From positions 62,001-126,000 of the forward strand of contig JACATO010001456.1 in NCBI GenBank assembly GCA_018389105.1: a stretch of 64,000 nt of DNA, read 5' to 3'. The translations under genes were made by a program, and so were the position numbers. Source of the stretch: Nautilus pompilius. Lineage: Eukaryota; Mollusca; Cephalopoda; Nautilida; Nautilidae. The first letter of the stretch is position 1; every line of letters starts with the position of its first letter. Below, piece by piece: positions 12,805-24,110 of the stretch. The notes beneath the pieces are model-generated. The model had not been told where the DNA came from and searched no databases. It saw only the letters and a program-made list of their open reading frames with translations.

Positions 12805-15007
12805 CAGGGTGCTGTTTTCAGCAAAGATACTTAAAAAATCCCATCGGGTACCATTTTTACACAAACTCAGATTTTCGATTTAAATTTCTCCAGAATCACT
12901 GTATTAAACTTCTGAACAAAAAACTAATTATAGTTAATTGTTTTTAAACTCTTTTTTACTCACCCCTTTTTGCTTCCCCTCTCCACGCTCCCTACTCGGA
13001 CTCGGTTGCAATAAGATCTTTGTGTGAGAAGGTTCTGTCATAACCAGTGTGATAAATGTACTAAAGGGCTGCAAGTGGGTGTCTTAATGCACCTGATGAC
13101 TTTTGTTACATTTGTGGGAACTTTGTAGTGAGGAAACATCACAGACTTGTTGAGAAGAGAAAAGGTATTATGCGTATTTCGGTGTGAAACTTGGTGACCA
13201 GGATAAGTCCTGGACCCCACGTAAAGTGTGTTCTATTGGTGTGGAAGAACTCCGACACTGGTCTCAAGGTAAGAAAGAGTATTTCCGTTTTGGGATCGCT
13301 ATGATCTGGAGGGAACCCCGGAGTCACAGCGATGACTGTTACTTTTGTTTGTGTAATGTACAGGGGTTCAATCTAAAAAATGAGAAAGAAAATTTCTATC
13401 CGAACCTCTCGTCCCCAATACGCCCTGTACCTCATGGCCCAGGGATACCAGTACCTTCACCCCCAGAAAAACTAGAAGACGCCTGAAGACTCTGAAAAAG
13501 AAGGTCAGGATTCTGATGAGGACTTTCACGATGTTTCAGGCAGCAGCGAGCCCTAACTGTTTTCACAGCTTGAATTGAATGACTTAGCCAGAGACTTGGG
13601 TCTTCCTAAAGATGCAGCAGAACTGTTAGGCTCTAGATTAAAGAAAAAGAACTTGATGGCCCTTGGTACCTCTTTCTCATGGTTTAGAAATAGAGAAAAA
13701 TATTTCGTTCCATACTTTTCTAAAGAAGGAGACCTGTTTTACTGTAGCGATGTCCCTGGACTGATGGAAGTTTAACATACAGTATGACGTGAACGAGTGG
13801 AGGCTCTTCATTGTCTCGTCAAAATGAAGCTCTCAAAGCTGTGCTTCTTCACAATGGCAGCAAGTACGCTTCAGTACCAGTAGGGCTTTCTGTGTATCTG
13901 AAAGGATGCTACGAGAATTTAGCCTGAATTCTCACCGAACTGAAATACAAGGATCGTGGATGGACGATATGCGGCGATCTAAAAGTAATTTCCATGCTTC
14001 TTGGACAGCAGGGAGGATACACCAAGTACCCCTGCTTCTTGTGTGAACGGGACAGCCGGGATAGGGGCCAACACTGGATCAAAAAGGAGTGGCCGTGTAG
14101 GGTATAATTAGAACCCGGAAGCAAAAATGTAGTACGGGAAAGTTTGGTCGATCAAAGGAAAGTCCTCCTGCCTCCAATTCATATCAAACTTGGACTGATG
14201 AAACAATTTTAAAGGCTCTGTCAAAAGAAGGAGAGTGTTTTGAATACCTGCGCAACAATTTTCCGGGACTGTCAGAGGCAAAAGTGAAAGAAGGTGTTTT
14301 CGTCGGTCCAGATATTCGGAAACTTCTGAAAGATGATCAAGATGTGTTTGGAACAAAAATGGAAACAGTTGAAAAAGAGGCCTGGAAAGCTTTCAAAGAA
14401 GTTGTACAGAAATTGCTTCGGAACTATAAAGACCCCAACTTTAAGGGTATTGTGGAAAACATGCTGATGAATTTCAAGTCTTGAGTTGTTCGATGAGTTT
14501 GAAGGTGCACTTCCTGAATTCTCATTTAGACTACTTCCCCAAAAATCTTGGTGCTGTTAGTGAAGAGCAGGGGGAGAGATTTCATCAAGATATCAAGGAG
14601 GTGGAACACAGACACCAGGGTAAGTGGAAGGTCAACATGATTGCGGACTACTGTTGGATGCTGCACACAGAAGAGCCGCAAGCTGCCTACAAGAGAAAAG
14701 GTACCAAAAGGAGCTTGAGGGAAAACGGAAAAGTCAGTATATGGGACTGGTAAAGGCGAGTAAGTGTTGAGAAAGGTTTTCTATCCATAATTTTGTAAAT
14801 GAAACTATTTAAAAATTTTTTTTGCAAATGTTTCCACCAGAATACGTATTAACAATCTCTTTTCCCATATTTTCGGATTCACTTTGGGATGAAACCTTAC
14901 TCGATAGAGACAAATAGTGGTCATATTTGAAATCGGCACATCAAACAACATAAATATCAGTTATAACATTGCAGACAATTTTAAATGACCCAAATTTTGC
15001 AGCCCTG
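12805..15007 (+). mobile_element. Possible extent of a DNA-transposon-like unit carrying the CxxC/DDE-like gene
   Basis: The decayed gene at 13087-14752 is flanked by CAGGGTGCTG starting at 12805 and by an inverted TGCAGCCCTG ending at 15007. As inverted ends these read CAGGGTGCTG and CAGGGCTGCA, similar for about the first ten bases. Flanking bases show no clean target duplication, so the limits are tentative. If right, the unit is 2.2 kb with short imperfect inverted ends. This is inference from sequence only. Confidence 0.3.
13087..14752 (+). pseudogene. Decayed gene of a dispersed CxxC-rich, transposase-like family
   Basis: Pieces of one protein appear in order across all three plus frames. 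First comes an N-terminal Cys segment (CYICG near 13107), then GVKLGDQDKSWTPRK (13186), a WREPRSHSDDCYFC block (13308) and RPVPHGPGIPVP. Next come ARDLGLP (13582), a PVGLSVYL stretch in a second frame, GDLKVISMLLGQQGGYTKYP (13972) with CFLC, and a block LLPPIHIKLGLMKQF. The last part is EGVFVGPDIRKLL (14290) through HFLNSHLDYFPKNLGAVSEE-GERFHQD and KWKVNMIADYCWMLH. From memory this order matches a large uncharacterised family scattered through chelicerate, cnidarian and other animal genomes. At least four frame changes and several stops make it non-functional. A conserved acidic residue expected before the S-S-K motif near 13821 is Val here. The role is unproven; a transposase is my inference. 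Confidence 0.8.
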
Positions 15008-16124
15008 TGTAATTACATGTCTTGAGTTAACGAGTTATCTCATAAATCCTTGTTGATTAATGATATTTGTCCGTCCCGTCAGCCAGATAACGAAAACGAC
15101 GGCGGATCGGAGTTCACATTTTGAAAATGTCCCTACATTTTGATCGCTACATCTAGATCAAGCAGATATCGATTTTCTTTTCTAATTAGAAGTGAATCAC
15201 TGCCTTATTTGCCGCTAATAAATCAAGTAGGGATTCCATGATTAAGCGCACATTAATTCTGTATCTTAAGTTACAACATATTTTTATCCGCCTCCCTGAT
15301 ACGCTGAGCATTAGTTTCAGGCCTGATGGGGACTATATTCATACTCTGAAGGCAAAATCTTAAGTGAAATTATCTAATATCGAAATGGCTGTCTATTGCT
15401 AGCCATTCCCAAGAACACTAGCCGGACAGCTTCACGGTAAAACGGGAGGTAACAAGGTTTACGACGTATGAAATCGTGACTCCCTAATTCAGGAAGACTA
15501 AGGAAGATAGCTGCGCGCGTATTGTTGCCAAAGATTCGCGGTTAATTCGTCATTGGTGCGATGTTTGGTTCGGCAACCGGTCGGTAGGGGTTTATATTAG
15601 TTCCGACGCTACCGGTTCTGCTATAAACCGACAGTGCACAGCGAGTTCTAGCAAAAATGTAGGTCATTAACCCTTTCAGCGCGCATCGTCAGCCGGCATT
15701 ACAATCGAAAAGCTGGCATAAAATATTTTAAAAACTTGACACACTTACGGCGTTGACTAACTAGCAGTTCCGGCTCGTGTTTTGGTCTGAAACGGGCATT
15801 ATCCATAAAAGGAACACAAGTGTTTATCGCTGCCTCCCCCTCTCCAGGCGAGGAGTGCCTGCTAACGGCTATCACGGCAAGAAAACAGTTCTTGAATCTT
15901 CGTCGGCTCGGTCCACCTCTTAATATATTCCGAAAGCTAACCTTTTGTTAAAGTATATACGGGCGTTTTGATGTAAACGAAAACACCAGCAAAAACCCAC
16001 CTCAAGCGTCAGTGCGAAGCTTTTAGTTCACAATCCTCTTTTTGCCAAGACAAGACGGACTCGTTTTCCTGACGTCACGGTCTCTAAACCACCGGGCGAC
16101 TTTGCGCCAGAAGAGCCGGCCGGC
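15008..16124. other. Unassigned non-coding stretch
   Basis: No open frame worth reporting. Around 15570-15620 there is a short inverted match, ACCGGTCGGTAG versus CTACCGGT, of unknown meaning. I see nothing else. Confidence 0.5.
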
Positions 16125-16129
16125 CGGTC

Positions 16130-16178
<49 letters not shown>

Positions 16179-16408
16179 CTCTCTCTCTCCTCTCTCCACC
16201 ATCTCTCCACCATATCTCTCTCTCTCTCTAACCGATCCGTCATATCTCTCCTCTCTCGTACGACGATATCTCTCTCTCTCTAGTACTGACGTAATCTCTC
16301 TACTCTCTCTATTCTGTACTGACGTCATATCTCTCTCTCTGTACCGACGTCATCTCTCTCTCTCTAGTGTACTGTGACGTCATCTCTCTCTCTCTAGCTA
16401 GTACCGAC

Positions 16409-16442
<34 letters not shown>
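16125..16442 (+). repeat. (CT)n-GACGTC satellite, CT on plus strand
   Basis: CT dinucleotides interrupted at intervals by TAGTACTGACGTCATC or TGTACCGACGTCATC segments; five such segments are visible from 16283 on. TGACGTCA is the palindromic cAMP-response element and appears intact in two of them. The same compound repeat, reverse complemented, occurs at 16906-17426, and again at 21608 and 43619. Confidence 0.9.
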
Positions 16443-16445
<3 letters not shown>

Positions 16446-16905
16446 AAGCTCCGGTTGAAAGAACAAAGGAAAGGAATTTTTCTGTCTTGTCCCAAATACA
16501 TTATCAGCTTCTGACGGGCTCTCTCTCTCTCTCTTTCTTAGTCGACATGGGTTCGCTTTGTTTGCTATTTTTCTTGCCCCTCCCCTGTAACCCTGCGCAA
16601 CGCAGCTGTTTTCGGCGAGATGCTCGAACTCACCGCGTGCTGGACACAAGTGGGGTAAGCGAACAAAGCAGCCGTCCGGTCTCCGGTCTCCGGTCCACCG
16701 AACGGAACGGCTCTGCTGGCGGAATGGCTCCCGCCCAGAGAAAGCCGAACTTCACAACGGTAAACATTTACGGCTGTCGACGGACGCCTCGTTGATGGTT
16801 GGGGGGGGGGTTCTCGAAGAATTATTATTATTATTTTTTAGAATAACGGATTAGTTTACTTGGCAGGACTTGGAACAACTTTGGTAAGGCGCCAGGAGGG
16901 GGAAG
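16443..16905. other. Spacer between inverted satellite arms
   Basis: About 460 bp of mostly unique sequence, including a small CT tract (16519-16538), a repeated CCGGTCTCCGGTC motif near 16677 and a G run (16801-16810). It lies between oppositely oriented copies of the GACGTC satellite. No gene seen. Confidence 0.6.
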
Positions 16906-16915
16906 GAGGGAGAGA

Positions 16916-16959
<44 letters not shown>

Positions 16960-17426
16960 GTCGGTACAGAGAGAGAGATGACGTCAGTACTAGAGAGAGA
17001 AAGAGAGAGTGATGACGTCGGTACAGAGAGATATGACGTCAGTTACTAGAGAGAGAGATGACGTCGGTACAGAGAGAGAAAGAGAGAGAGATGAAGTCGG
17101 TACAGAGAGAGAGATGACGTCGGTACAGAGAGAGATATGACGTCAGTACTAGAGAGAGAGAGATGACGTCGGTACAGAGAGAGAGATGACGTCAGTACTA
17201 GAGAGAGAAAGAGAGAGTGATGACGTCGGTACAGAGAGAGAAAGAGAGAGAGATGACGTCGGTACAGAGAGAGAGAGATGACGTCGGTACAGAGAGAAGA
17301 TATGACGTCAGTACTAGAGAGAGAGAGATGACGTCGGTACAGAGAGAGATATGACGTCAGTACTAGAGAGAGAAAGAGAGAGTGATGACGTCGGTACAGA
17401 GAGAGAGAGATGACGTCGGTACAGAG
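16906..17426 (-). repeat. (GA)n-GACGTC satellite, inverted partner
   Basis: About 18 units alternate between ATGACGTCGGTACAGAGAG and ATGACGTCAGTACTAGAGAG, with GA spacers of variable length. One unit carries GAAGTC instead of GACGTC (near 17093). About six units contain the complete TGACGTCA palindrome. Orientation is opposite to the array at 16125-16442, so the two can pair as arms of a large inverted repeat. Confidence 0.92.
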
Positions 17427-18100
17427 AGCTACGAACCCCAGTCCTATTTCATATGTTCACTGAAGATCAATTACAAAAACGTTAATCGGTGAAATTGCGA
17501 CATTTAAAGACTTTTTTTTTACTGTGTTGTAGCCCAAACTAACGTAGATTCCACCTGACATGGCTTAGCTTGAACTGGCTTCATTTTAAGGGGAGATAAC
17601 CTGTTTAAAAACAAAAAGGAGGGCTCTAATTAGTATAAACTACATAGGACAGAAATTTTTGGTCAAGTAGCAAAAACTGATTTTTAGAAGTCTTTAGCAA
17701 CCGGCGAGAAAATAGTCGACGTTATATAATCCAGATGCTGAAGCAACATTTATCATAACTCACCTGTACGTTTAATTAGGAATTACCGCTACTCCGGCCT
17801 CTCAGTAACTATTCATTAATTAGATTATAGTTTGTTTATTTCTTGAAGTTTCTTTTCCAGTCGAACGAATCAAATTGACCTCGCTGAAATTGTGGTGGGA
17901 CAAACAGACAATTTTTAAAATATTAATTACACCTGTCTCTTTCGACAGCGATAATAAGGATCAGACTTTATTTTCTGTCCCCCTGGTGGATTTATCTGTA
18001 GTCCGATCTTTGGAGCCTGTTCCAATATTTCGGTTAGACTCTGAGTCGACGAGGTGTGCACGGACACGCTAGATCCACTATCTCTCTCCCCCCCAATCGT
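17427..18100. other. Unassigned non-coding stretch
   Basis: Nothing recognisable. A 65-codon frame (17875-18072) ends just before the TATA-like box at 18101 and has no family resemblance. Confidence 0.5.
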
Positions 18101-18220
18101 TATAAAACTGGCGTGTAACCCACACGCGTGCAGTCAGAAACTTTCCTTCTCACCTGTCTAGGCGACACCCAGCGCAGCAGACAGAAGAAGCCAGGTGTTC
18201 CCGAAAGGTAACGCCAAGGT
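18101..18220 (+). promoter_or_regulatory. Candidate TATA promoter with non-coding first exon and splice donor
   Basis: TATAAAAC at 18101 is followed 31 bp later by GCAGTCAG (A at 18132), a spacing typical of TATA-to-initiator in animals. An AAG|GTAAGA splice-donor-like site lies at 18216-18224, so a short untranslated exon of about 87 nt can be drawn. No acceptor or coding exon could be identified downstream. All three signals are common by chance in 64 kb, so this is a hypothesis. Confidence 0.25.
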
Positions 18221-20110
18221 AAGATGCCAATCTTTTCTTCCATTCTTTGTTTTTACCTGTTGCCGAGTCGGTCTAAAGAACAAGAACAAAACTTACACTT
18301 CGATTATCGATTTTTTTTTTATACCCTTTTCACATATCTACCTATTCGCTAACCACTAACCCGTCACCACCCCCCTACTAGATTTATGTTCTAGTCAGTG
18401 GATAAGACACAAGAGCAGTGGTAGATCCGGGAGAGCGACGGAACACAAGCCTGATGACGCTCACCCCCGAGCAAGATTTACGCTAAATAAAAACATTACA
18501 CATGCTCGGATAATCTTGAGTTTGAAGCCCCTTTAAAACAACAGCGACGACAAAGCCGAACCCTTTTGATCCCTACAGAAACTCCTTCCCAATCTACAAG
18601 GGCGATCAGAACAGTCTGCAGTCGAGCGCACACCGATAAAACAGTCGGTGTATTCATTGCTACCCTTTTAAAAAAAAAATCGATCTAATCTTAATCTTTA
18701 TTTAAAGAGTACAAAATATTTCTCAAAAACGGAAAAGTCCGCAGTTGTACTCTTTTGACCGAATCCTACCTACAAACAAAAGCCTCCAAGTATCAATTTT
18801 CGGTCCTTTGCCGACCACGCCCCCCCCTCCTCCAGCTATCAGGGAGGCCGCATCTAACCGCCTTAATTCGATGTCTTTCAAGACCGCTCTGGACTCATGG
18901 ACATCTCGATGCCCGCTCTCAAAGTCTGGCATTTATCTCCAGTGACCTTTGACACACTGATAGCCGATTATTAATACTGTAGTGAGTTCGCACCGAACGC
19001 CGCGGTCTACCGAACAAAGCTTAAGTCCTCGCTCAGCAGTAGAGAGCCAGAACACCCGGCCGCCCACCGCTCTGTCCCCCCCCCCGAGAGAGCTGGCCAT
19101 TATATCCGTTTGTTGACTGCTCTCTCTCTCTCTCTTCGTTTTTCGCACTCGCCTTCTCCTATAATAGAAACAAAAACAGGCAGCAACAACACTTTTATTT
19201 CAGTTGTTGCGCCCTATAAAAAGGAGAGAAAAGGAAAACGATTTCCATTCTGAGCAAAGATGGCGAACAGAATTTTTGTAACGTCTTGAACAACGCGACC
19301 GACCTTCAACTTTATAGCGAGGAGAAGCAATCTTGCCGTGGGAAGTCGCCGAACGGCACGGAACCTCGTCTTCTCGATAGACGGCGCTGTAGAGTGGCTG
19401 ACACGTGACCGGTTAACCGGAGCCTAAGCAAAATTAGTATTGAAACCTGACTGTAATGGCAAAATGCGAAAGAAGTTTTTTTTTTTTTTTATTTTTTTTT
19501 ACCTGGTTACGTGTAAGAAAATATTCCCACAATTCAACGCAACGGAAGCTGATAGCCTTTCTCAGCTCTAGTATAACTCGACCTCTGGTCGTTTCTCTTT
19601 ATTTTTACAGACAAATAATGCAAGAGATGAATCGGTGCATCCGTTTTATGATGATTTACATCATGTAATTAGTCTTCGGCAGGAATTTGATGCCGTTTCG
19701 TGGTCGAGTAACCGTAGTCACCAACACTAGTCAGGAAAAGTAAACGAGTTATCGATTACCTTAGCCTAGCAGCTTCCTTCTGTTAAAAGGAATTGCTACC
19801 TGTCTGTACATTCCTTGGCGAGTCCTTGATTCATAGGCTGATGACGCGTGTGTTTGATAATTCTTCCTTGGTTTATTCTCTTTAAAATAAGAGTGTAATG
19901 GCCTATCTCGGTGTGTTTCTTCATACTTCCTTTTTAAAAAAATCATCATTATCATTAAAGAAAGAGGTAAGTAATAAGGCTCTTTATATTGCCTGCCTCT
20001 TTTATTTGTATGTCTAAACCTTAAAAAAGGGGTAAAAAAATAAATAAAACAGGGGTTTTCAGCGTCAATAGAACACTTTTTTAAAGAATAGTTTTAAAGC
20101 CAAATTGAAG
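18221..20110. other. Unassigned non-coding stretch
   Basis: Short T runs (18310, 19476-19499), a small CT tract at 19121-19135 and a C run at 19076-19085. The 60-70 codon frames overlap on both strands. No gene, RNA or mobile-element boundary is supported. Confidence 0.5.
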
Positions 20111-20114
20111 TTAT

Positions 20115-20340
20115 TGGTCTGTGGTTCGGCTGTAGACGGGCTACCGAACTGCTGTTGTTGAGAGCCCGAGTTCGAGCCTCGGTTTGGCTTGGCGTACTCC
20201 CTTCCGGTCATATTTGGTCTTGCCCGTCTTTACAATCCTGCCATCTGGGTTTCTTCTCATATCTCAATATGAAAAGTTCTAGTTGGCACTTCCGGATACG
20301 TGCGATTGTCGGCCTTGTTTTGTGGTGGTGGTGGTGATTT
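20115..20340 (+). mobile_element. Possible tRNA-derived SINE
   Basis: A good B-box match, GTTCGAGCC (20170-20178), sits in a tRNA-like context about 55 bp downstream of GGTTCGGCTGTAGACGGG. The A box is weak. The segment then continues for about 150 bp into CCATCTGGGTTTCTTCTC and ends near a (GGT)n run (20325-20334). No second copy in the window confirms it, so this rests on the B box and the tRNA-like layout. Confidence 0.4.
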
Positions 20341-21607
20341 CTATAAGCGCCGCGTGGTTCGGCTCGTTCTAGAGCATCCCCGCTTCATTATCTGTCCGCG
20401 CTGTTCAAAAAGGGACAACCTCACACTGAAAACGCGTGACGTCATTGGTGTTCTGTCATATTGCGTAGTAGCGCCATCTGTGAGTTTCCGAATGTCTCAA
20501 CGTTGAGACACACAAGAGACACACAAATCGACTTTTGTGTATACATCGTCTTGGGACAGTGGATATATTATTTTCATATTTAGGTTTCTGAGTGGGTCTG
20601 GGAGAGACTGCGGATGTGGTCGGTTCTCCAGCATTTCTTGTTACCGAGACTCGCCCGTATAAGGGTATAAAAAGGAATCTCCATTAAATTTTTCTTCTCT
20701 TTAAAAATACAGTTCCCTGAAAATATATATTGATGGTTTTCTGCTCAGTTCCTTTTACCCTGGCTGCTTGTCGCGTAAGCAGAGCAGGTAGAGGCAAATA
20801 CTTGAATTGGGCATATGTTTTGTCAGGCCGTTTACATCATCCACTCTGGTTAATGAGGCAGTGCGAATCACTTTACGCTGTAGCCAGTCTGCTTTACTTC
20901 GGCCTCAGTCTAGTAAGAGCGCAGTTCTATTGACATTATTGTATACAAACTAATTAGCGTTCTGAGGACGTTTTACAGAATCCCAGACTCGGATCTAGAT
21001 GCTGTGGATTTCGCTTAGAATTACGAGACGGCCTATTTTGCTACTCGTTTGTAGGATGATGATACAGTCTCTTACTGTGTGCTGATGTAGATGGGGTGAG
21101 TTGTCGCCAAGAACTCAACAAAAGTTCGTCTCCATCTTCCCACCCTCCCCACCCCCCAACGACCGGAGGAGACTTCTCCTGTGCTGATCCGAAGAGTTAG
21201 TCAACAAATAAAGGAAAGTGCTGAGAATCGGCTGTCGAAGGCTGGGATGAGATCTCTCTCGGCCAGTCTTTATTAGCAACGCTGATCCCCCCGATCTCAC
21301 CGTACATTAAAAAGGTGTACGCAGGTTCTCGGAGACGATTACCACCTATTCGCAGGAACTGCTTGCTCCAAAACTTTTAATGTAAGTTTTTGGAACAAGG
21401 TTGTATCATTTTTCTTAGAAAATGAGCACAGAAGTTCATAAACATTATGAAAGAAATGTATTGATCAAGGAAGATGTTTGTCCGCAGTAAGGCCATCGAG
21501 AGTACTGCTGAATAGCAAAAGGTAAAATCGCGGGAGCAGGGATGAAGGTAAACGGTCTGGCATCGCTGCTCTGCTGAACGAGACGGTTGGCAGGCAGTCT
21601 TTCTACA
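20341..21607. other. Unassigned non-coding stretch
   Basis: Contains TATAAAAAG near 20670 and overlapping short frames, none recognised. Nothing else is supported. Confidence 0.5.
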
Positions 21608-21931
21608 CGCTCTCTCTCTCTCTCTCTCCTCGCTCATCCTCTCTCTCTCTCTCTAGTGACATCATATCTCTCTGTAGTGGCATCATATCCTCTGTATGAC
21701 ATCATATCTCTCTCTGTAGTGACATCATATCTCTCTGTAGTGACATCATATCTCTGTGACGTCATCTCTCTCCGAACTGACGTCATCTCTCTCTGACGTC
21801 GGATCTTCTGTGTATTGACATCATCTCTCTCTGACTCCATCTCTCTCTCTCTCTTCTCTCTCTTTCATCTCGCTCTCTCCTCGCTCTCTCTCTCTCTCTC
21901 GCCTCTCTCTCTCGCTCATCTCGCTCCCTCT

Positions 21932-21981
<50 letters not shown>

Positions 21982-21997
21982 ATCTCTCTCTCTCTCA
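21608..21997 (+). repeat. (CT)n with TGACATCA/TGACGTCA units
   Basis: The left half (21608-21830) repeats TAGTGACATCATATCTCTCTG with variants, passing into CTGACGTCATCTCTCTC at 21756-21790. The right half (21831-21997) is nearly pure CT. The TGACATCA form is one base from the TGACGTCA of the other arrays, as expected from CpG decay (G to A). Confidence 0.9.
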
Positions 21998-22798
21998 GAC
22001 CGCTAACGATATAAATCAGGTGGAGAAAAGATTCCACTTTTAAAATACTTGGAAAGCAACTACAGAGATAATTTGCACATGTCAGGCTGTTCCGGGCGTG
22101 CACTGTTTTATGCGGAAATGACACTAGCTTTCGGAATGTTTTTAGTACAGCAGTAATAGAGAAGTAGCCTCATTAGTAGGGATCTAATCCCATCCTCAAT
22201 GACGTCAGCGTAAGGTCCGTTTTTAAATCGAGCACCCGGCGAACGACTTCTCCTGTTATCATCATTACCGGGTCCATCTGGAAATAGTTTCGATTTCCCT
22301 TTCGCAGAAGAATTCCATCCAACATTTGTTGCATGCAAAATCTGCATCAGCAAAGCGTCTGGTGATATTTCCCTTCGCGTGCCCCTTCTCCATCTCTCTG
22401 TCTTCTGAAGTTATCCGGAAAGTTGGGTTGCGACCTATACACAACGAAATCGAGAAAACTCCCCTAATTTTACATGAAACCGACACGAAACATTATCAAT
22501 ATTTTATTATTAGTAGTAGTAGCAGTAGGTAAATTCAACCGTATGTGTATATATGGCGAAAAATGTCATTTGGGTAATAAAGTAGACTTAGATTACGCAG
22601 GACAGCAACCACTTTGCTATTGAGGTAGAAGTATGTGTCTCAGACTAATTCGATTATGCTGTTCTCAAATCTGAAATCAGAATTAACCCAATACGTGAGG
22701 ATTTTTAATTACAGAAACAAATGGAAATCTAATGTTATATATTTTAGTATTGGGTACACACAGCAGGCTACGAGGGAGGATCACGTGGTTGCCTGCTT
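21998..22798. other. Unassigned non-coding stretch
   Basis: Opposite-strand frames overlap at 22108-22532 without family resemblance. A short (AGT)n-like run lies at 22508-22527. GYTQQ near 22755 may be the edge of the homology that becomes clear at 22814. Confidence 0.5.
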
Positions 22799-23596
22799 AT
22801 GTGTACACACACGTGCTTCTTGCACTCGTGGAACAACCGAGACGATGCGGATCACTATAAGATCAAAGAATGGCCATCGAGAACAGACCATACTCCTGGA
22901 AGATTCACTGTGCAGCATGCGCCACTGGTACGTCCGCTGAGAACAGTTCTTCCACCAATGCATATAAATCTGGACCCAATGAAGAGCTTTGTAAAGGAAA
23001 TGAGTGCTGAAGGTGCGGGATTTATTTATGTGAAAGGAGAATTTGGAGCGACTTTAACTGATGTCAAGTTGGAGGCTGGAATATTTGTCAGTCTACACAT
23101 TCGTGATTTACTTTCCAGTCTTTCAGTCAGGGTTACCCCACGAGAGCTGGCTGCATGGGAGGCCTTCAAACTGGTAGTCCACAGTTTCCTTGGGAACCAC
23201 AAAGCAGGCACCTGTGCCGAGTTGGTTCAAGACGCGATAAAAGCCTTTGAAGAAATGGCTCTTCGGAGGTCGCTGAAGTTGCATTTTCTTCGTTCATACT
23301 CGGATTTCTTCCCAGTAAACCTCGGCGCTGAGAGCGATGAGCGCGGTGAGAAGTTCCACCAACACATAAGGGCAAAGGAGACCCGCTATCAGGGGATATT
23401 CCACTGCAACACGATGGCGGCCGGAGACACACCACTGCTATTCACAAGCGTAATGTATACTTCATACAACGTGTTCACGTCGTTCAGGGTGTTTGAGCTT
23501 ATGGTTGGCAGGTACTGCCCAATGCGCTTATACCGAGAAATGAATTTATTTTTTGCAATTTTGCGATGTCTTGATTTATTAATAATCAATGGCTGA
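22799..23596 (+). CDS. Open, partial copy of the CxxC/DDE-like family
   Basis: A 265-codon frame with no stop. Homology to the decayed gene at 13087-14752 begins at residue 6. CFLHSWNNRDDADHYKIKEWP matches the CFLC-R...W-K-EWP block, followed by LPPMHINLDPMKSFVKEM, EAGIFVSLHIRDLLSSL, AAWEAFKLVVHSFLGNHKA and LKLHFLRSYSDFFPVNLGAE with ERGEKFHQH, ending at YQG near 23394. The last 65 residues do not align clearly. It lacks the N-terminal half with the zinc-like Cys pairs, and the second Cys of CFLC is His. It diverges strongly from the other copy, yet the homologous 190 codons are uninterrupted. It could be a young fragment, a domesticated remnant, or an exon. The start Met is simply the first in frame and may not be real. 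Confidence 0.6.
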   Translation: MCTHTCFLHSWNNRDDADHYKIKEWPSRTDHTPGRFTVQHAPLVRPLRTVLPPMHINLDPMKSFVKEMSAEGAGFIYVKGEFGATLTDVKLEAGIFVSLHIRDLLSSLSVRVTPRELAAWEAFKLVVHSFLGNHKAGTCAELVQDAIKAFEEMALRRSLKLHFLRSYSDFFPVNLGAESDERGEKFHQHIRAKETRYQGIFHCNTMAAGDTPLLFTSVMYTSYNVFTSFRVFELMVGRYCPMRLYREMNLFFAILRCLDLLIING

Positions 23597-23803
23597 AAAT
23601 GACATTTTTCTGTAACTACAAATCCTGACGGGACGGGTCAATTCCGGCTCCGGATTTGGAATCAGCTGTTTGATCTACTGGAGGACACCACACCTGCCTG
23701 CCTGCCTGTACCTGAGGGGCAGGCGAAAGGTTACCTTTTGTTGTGCAGTGTAATCAAACGGACTTGTTTTAGGGGTTTTGAGGGCACCTTCTGTCATAAC
23801 TGC

Positions 23804-23838
<35 letters not shown>

Positions 23839-23861
23839 CGACGGTGATGATGATGATGATA

Positions 23862-23904
<43 letters not shown>

Positions 23905-24110
23905 GAGAAATGTTTTACAAATTGATAAATGTATTTTAAAGGAAAGGTAACAAATATATGTATTTGAGGATTTTGTGACGACTTTTGGCACTGACGTAAC
24001 CCGGATATAAGGCGATTACGAGAAGAAGGAGGCAAGGGTCAGAGCGATTCCGCTAAGGTTTTTTCAGACCATAGATAACTCTCCCCTTCGTACAGCGCGG
24101 CCCGTGTGCC
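23597..24110. repeat. Intergenic stretch with (AAT)n-(GAT)n microsatellite
   Basis: Compound trinucleotide repeat: AAT units from 23806, a GATGAT middle (23837-23862) and more AAT units to 23903. The poly-Asn, poly-Ile and poly-Tyr frames over it are artefacts. A CCTG run occurs at 23695-23711. Confidence 0.9.
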
